A stretch of DNA of 64,000 bases. Source: Akkermansiaceae bacterium. Its GTDB lineage: Bacteria; Verrucomicrobiota; Verrucomicrobiia; Verrucomicrobiales; Akkermansiaceae. The translations under genes and the position numbers were made by a program. This document shows, in pieces, positions 61,484-64,000 of the stretch; within the stretch, counting starts at the first letter, position 1; every line of letters starts with the position of its first letter. Below the pieces are notes generated by a model. It was not told the origin of the DNA and did not search any database. It saw only the letters and a list, made by a program, of their open reading frames with translations. The stretch covers positions 124,001-188,000 of the forward strand of contig JABDRB010000003.1 of assembly GCA_013041925.1 (NCBI GenBank), read 5' to 3'.

Positions 61484-62388
61484 CACAGGTTCGAACGGCT
61501 AATCACTAACAAAGCGCTATCTATCAATTTCAGACACGTGGTCAATGTGCCATCTGGGTAATACGCGTCCCAAGCATCCTCTTCCGGGTTGAATTTTGAA
61601 TACCCGACAACATCCAACACTTGATAGTAGTTTGGGTAAGCGTTATCGATTTCCACCCGATAAATAATTGATGGTTGATCGGCATAGTGCTGATTGAAAT
61701 CCCCCACCTGATTGATCTCAATCAACAAATAAAACGGCTCGGTATTTCGTTCAGGAAGGATGTAATCTCGCGGGTCAAAGGAGGCATTTGGCGTTGCCGA
61801 GCTGATGACATCCACATTTTCTGGCTCCTTTTGTTCCGCTTCTTCTTTAGCCGCCTCGTATTCCCTGACCTTCCAATCCCAATAGGGCAATAGCTTTGAT
61901 GACGCCGTGCGATGCAGCGTTTTAATGTGATAAGACGACTTATTTTCAAGCCAGATCGCCATTTCAGGTGGAGATGCTTCATGGTATCCCACGCCAAACT
62001 CAACCTGCAGTTTCAATTTGTAGTTCTCTGCGGGGGCGTAGCGATAAACCGCCCCCTCCTCATCCATTTCAAACATCTCTAATGCGGCACCCATGTTTTC
62101 GCTGGTCGATAACACCGCGCGGATGGGTGCTGGCTGCCAAATAAATAAGGCACTGAGCAAGGCGATCAATGAGACCGACCCCAGCACCCGCTTCCATGCC
62201 GCGCTTTGACGAAGCCTTTGGGAATTGTGACCAAGGTGCAGGACAATGAGTCCAAGAAACACAAAGCCCATCAGCGCATGCAAACCCGTTGTCTTGATCG
62301 AGAATGGCAGGAAAAATGCCATAACCCCAGAAACCACCATAACCCCAAAGGCCAACAGCATCATGAGATTCACGGTCTTGCGGTCCAT
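61483..62388 (-). CDS. Membrane protein with DUF4405-like helices and DUF2271-like periplasmic domain
   Basis: This 301-residue protein has three membrane helices (about 8-30, 36-54, 68-86) with conserved histidines in LHALMGF and LHLGHN, like DUF4405 proteins. The rest is a periplasmic domain (about 115-301) with a DUF2271-like pattern: PPEMAIWLENKSSYHIKTL, LLPYWDWKVREY, VDVISSATPNASF, and PFYLLIEINQVGDFN. DUF2271 is known beside apbE and PepSY genes. Its stop overlaps the apbE start by 1 b, and it starts 21 b after the FAD oxidoreductase gene. The assignment is by eye. Confidence 0.75.
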   Translation of the reverse strand: MDRKTVNLMMLLAFGVMVVSGVMAFFLPFSIKTTGLHALMGFVFLGLIVLHLGHNSQRLRQSAAWKRVLGSVSLIALLSALFIWQPAPIRAVLSTSENMGAALEMFEMDEEGAVYRYAPAENYKLKLQVEFGVGYHEASPPEMAIWLENKSSYHIKTLHRTASSKLLPYWDWKVREYEAAKEEAEQKEPENVDVISSATPNASFDPRDYILPERNTEPFYLLIEINQVGDFNQHYADQPSIIYRVEIDNAYPNYYQVLDVVGYSKFNPEEDAWDAYYPDGTLTTCLKLIDSALLVISRSNL

Positions 62389-62409
62389 ATCTGAGAGGTC
62401 ATTTATCCT

Positions 62410-63660
62410 TCAAACTTCAGGCACAATGGCCCTTTGGTTTTTGAGTTCACCGCGCACTGCCGCTATCGGCACGTTCGAGGGTGTGGTGCCACCAGCAATC
62501 GCTAAGGTCGCCGTAACCGCCGCCGCTTGAGCCATCGCCATGCAGGGGGCCTGCACGCGCAGTCCCGAATTAGCCAGTCGGTCACTGCTGATCGATCGTC
62601 CGGCCACCATGACATTGCGACTGCCTTTGGGGATCAGTGCGCCCAAGGGAATGGTCGGCACGACCCCCGGCTTCAACGGCTTGGGCTTCACCCCAGTCTT
62701 GCTATGCAAATCAACGGGGTAAAAGGCATAGGCAACAGCATCATCAAATACCTTGCCGGAGGTGTAGTCGTTGACCGTAATGAAGGTTTCACCCACAATG
62801 CGGTAGCTCTCGCGAAAGCCCGTTTCCGGTTGTAGATGCATCAGGCGCTTGCCTCTCTTTCTGACTTTTTTGAGAATTGATTTTCTTCCTGTTAAATTGG
62901 CCTCGGTCACCGTGCGAGAATTCGTCGAGTCCGCACCGTGCACATAAAGCCGGTGCAGCTGATCCGATGCCGGTATATGCTCCTCCCCCAATTGGAAGAG
63001 GTAGGATCCCGGCTGACGCTCTTCTTCCCGCAGGCGTTTGTATCCCATCATGCCCACGACCTCGGCTCCACCGGTGCAGTCGATGATTTGTTTGCAAACT
63101 ACTTTCCGGCGAGTCCCAAAACCCACGCAGTCGACTTCCCAACCATTTTCAGTCTCTCTGACCGCTTCAGGGAATTCATGATAGGCAATTTTCACGCCCG
63201 CTTGTTCACATTTTTCCTCCGCAAGGATCGAGTAGAGGAATTGATTGATATGCACTTGGTTCATCCAATGCCCACGAGGCACTTTACTAAAATCAGGAAA
63301 TTCGCCGCCATCAAGTTCGACACACTCTTTCACCAACTCCCACCCGACTCCATCGATGATTTGTTTCCCCCAAGCATCAAATAACCCCGGAAAGGCCACG
63401 CCACCAGATGTCATCGCCCCACCCAACTGACTGAATCGCTCAACCAACAGCGTCTCCGTGCCTAATCGGCCCGACTGAATCGCCGCGACCGCGCCTGCCG
63501 TGCCGCCGCCTACCACCAGCACATCCACCTCGGATGTCACATCCACTGGTTTTACTGGTTGCGCGCTCTCGCTATCTGCGGAAACGGCAACATGGGAGGT
63601 CGCGGCAGCGGTCAGACCAACGGCTGAATATTTGAGAAAATTTCTACGATTTTGTTTCAT
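62410..63660 (-). CDS. Tat-exported FAD-dependent oxidoreductase
   Basis: This 416-residue protein starts with a Tat signal (NRRNFLKYSAVGLTAAATSHVAVSA) and has an FAD-binding fold: VDVLVVGGGTAGAVAAIQSGRLG, then LLVERFSQLGGAMTSGGVAFPG. Near the end it has RNVMVAGRSISSDRLANSGLRVQ, typical of the FAD-dependent oxidoreductases (pfam12831 type) that are abundant in Verrucomicrobia and Planctomycetes. It is expected in the periplasm. It is the first of three coupled genes with the DUF4405/2271-like protein and apbE. The substrate is unknown. Confidence 0.88.
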   Translation of the reverse strand: MKQNRRNFLKYSAVGLTAAATSHVAVSADSESAQPVKPVDVTSEVDVLVVGGGTAGAVAAIQSGRLGTETLLVERFSQLGGAMTSGGVAFPGLFDAWGKQIIDGVGWELVKECVELDGGEFPDFSKVPRGHWMNQVHINQFLYSILAEEKCEQAGVKIAYHEFPEAVRETENGWEVDCVGFGTRRKVVCKQIIDCTGGAEVVGMMGYKRLREEERQPGSYLFQLGEEHIPASDQLHRLYVHGADSTNSRTVTEANLTGRKSILKKVRKRGKRLMHLQPETGFRESYRIVGETFITVNDYTSGKVFDDAVAYAFYPVDLHSKTGVKPKPLKPGVVPTIPLGALIPKGSRNVMVAGRSISSDRLANSGLRVQAPCMAMAQAAAVTATLAIAGGTTPSNVPIAAVRGELKNQRAIVPEV

Positions 63661-63701
63661 GACGATAGAACAGTGACCGTGAGGCCCTTGCTTCCAGGTT
63701 T

Positions 63702-63727
63702 CAATAAACCCGAACAATAAACCCGAA
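63702..63727. repeat. Two tandem 13-base repeats
   Basis: CAATAAACCCGAA is present twice head to tail between the FAD oxidoreductase start and the exonuclease end, upstream of the oxidoreductase gene on the minus strand. It is a small duplication, possibly with no function. Confidence 0.7.
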
Positions 63728-63810
63728 CGGCTTCAACGATGACGACATCTTTCCACGATGGCCCACCGTGCCAAGGAGATTCTTAATGATAGATCGGAAA
63801 AGTAGGCTGT

Positions 63811-64000
63811 CTACTCGAGGTGACCCTCTGTTTGCAGTGCTTCCATGATTTTTATTGCGGCGTAGGCATCGTTGGCCGCGTAATGCAATTGCCGTGCAGA
63901 CAGCCTAGGCAGCGCCCAGTTGCTTGTAGTCGTTGATTTTGATTTCTTGAAACACTGCTTGAGCAGCACTCCCATCGCTCCTCGCACGCCAATCTGGCCT
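63811..64000 (-). CDS. RNase D-like 3'-5' exonuclease, N-terminus beyond window edge
   Basis: This is the C-terminal 62 residues of a DEDD 3'-5' exonuclease; the start lies beyond the right edge. The visible end, LLKQCFKKSKSTTTSNWALPRLSARQLHYAANDAYAA, holds the last catalytic motif, with the YAANDAYAA Tyr and Asp, and the conserved WALPRLSARQL segment. The short distance to the stop means that no HRDC domain follows, so it is more like the WRN-type exonuclease domain proteins than full RNase D. The TAG stop is at 63813-63811. Confidence 0.9.
   Translation of the reverse strand, partial: GQIGVRGAMGVLLKQCFKKSKSTTTSNWALPRLSARQLHYAANDAYAAIKIMEALQTEGHLE

Noticed and set aside
1-64000. CRISPR arrays, insertion sequences, integrases, prophage or toxin-antitoxin genes
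   Set aside because: None recognised; the only tandem repeats are the histone coding units and a 13-b duplication, and gene style is uniform across the window.

Overview
The window reads as a piece of a Verrucomicrobiota chromosome, most likely from the Verrucomicrobiales. The evidence is a Verru_Chthon cassette protein A homologue, a PEP-CTERM protein, and a Chlamydia-like pairing of a SET-domain methyltransferase with an Hc2-like lysine-rich histone. Base composition and style look uniform. I see no insertion sequence, integrase, phage gene, CRISPR array, rRNA or tRNA. Coding density is high: no gap exceeds 300 bases (the largest is 31601-31851, about 250 b), and many genes overlap by 1-11 b, so most are probably in operons.

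Layout. 1-7.3 kb (minus): a beta-oxidation operon (patatin lipase, PaaK-like acyl-CoA ligase, thiolase, FadJ-type multifunctional enzyme, acyl-CoA dehydrogenase cut by the window edge). 7.5-15.7 kb (minus): a dGTPase downstream of a six-gene membrane/MoxR cluster (RDD, SpoIIM, DUF4129, DUF4350, MoxR, DUF58). 15.8-17.8 kb (minus): PyrF, a SET-domain methyltransferase and a small exported protein. 18-19.8 kb (plus): ParB without ParA, and an M28 glutaminyl-cyclase-like enzyme. 19.8-25.2 kb (minus): a CNNM protein with a winged-helix regulator, then ExbB, ExbD, a TonB/TolA-like protein, a small zinc-ribbon membrane protein, FabF and a YbgC-like thioesterase. 25.2-36 kb: thiamine genes thiH-thiS, a SanA-like protein, a lipid kinase, an M20 peptidase, YaaA, a cyclophilin, a 3-dehydroquinate-synthase-like (EboD-like) enzyme, RNase HIII and two aminotransferases.

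36.2-43.1 kb (plus): MscS channel, phosphoglycolate-phosphatase-like HAD, a POT peptide transporter with an unusual periplasmic insertion, TatD, a LysM lipoprotein, a thioredoxin-fold protein without its cysteines, and the histone-like gene with ten perfect 12-residue repeats. 43.1-48.7 kb (minus): PEP-CTERM protein, a secreted protein and the 1,318-residue Verru_Chthon protein A. 48.8-60.4 kb: inositol monophosphatase, then two divergent peptide ABC importers that appear to share one ATPase pair. 60.5-63.7 kb (minus): a redox module of Tat-exported FAD oxidoreductase, a membrane DUF4405/DUF2271-like protein and ApbE. The right edge holds the end of an RNase D-like exonuclease.

The genes suggest a heterotroph that takes up peptides and degrades lipids, with a complex energised envelope. 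The most interesting points are the SET enzyme together with the Hc2-like histone, the pseudopilin-like insertion in the POT transporter, the Tol/TonB-like locus joined to FabF-YbgC, the orphan Verru_Chthon A unit and the ApbE redox module. All functional calls come from reading motifs by eye; no database search was possible.
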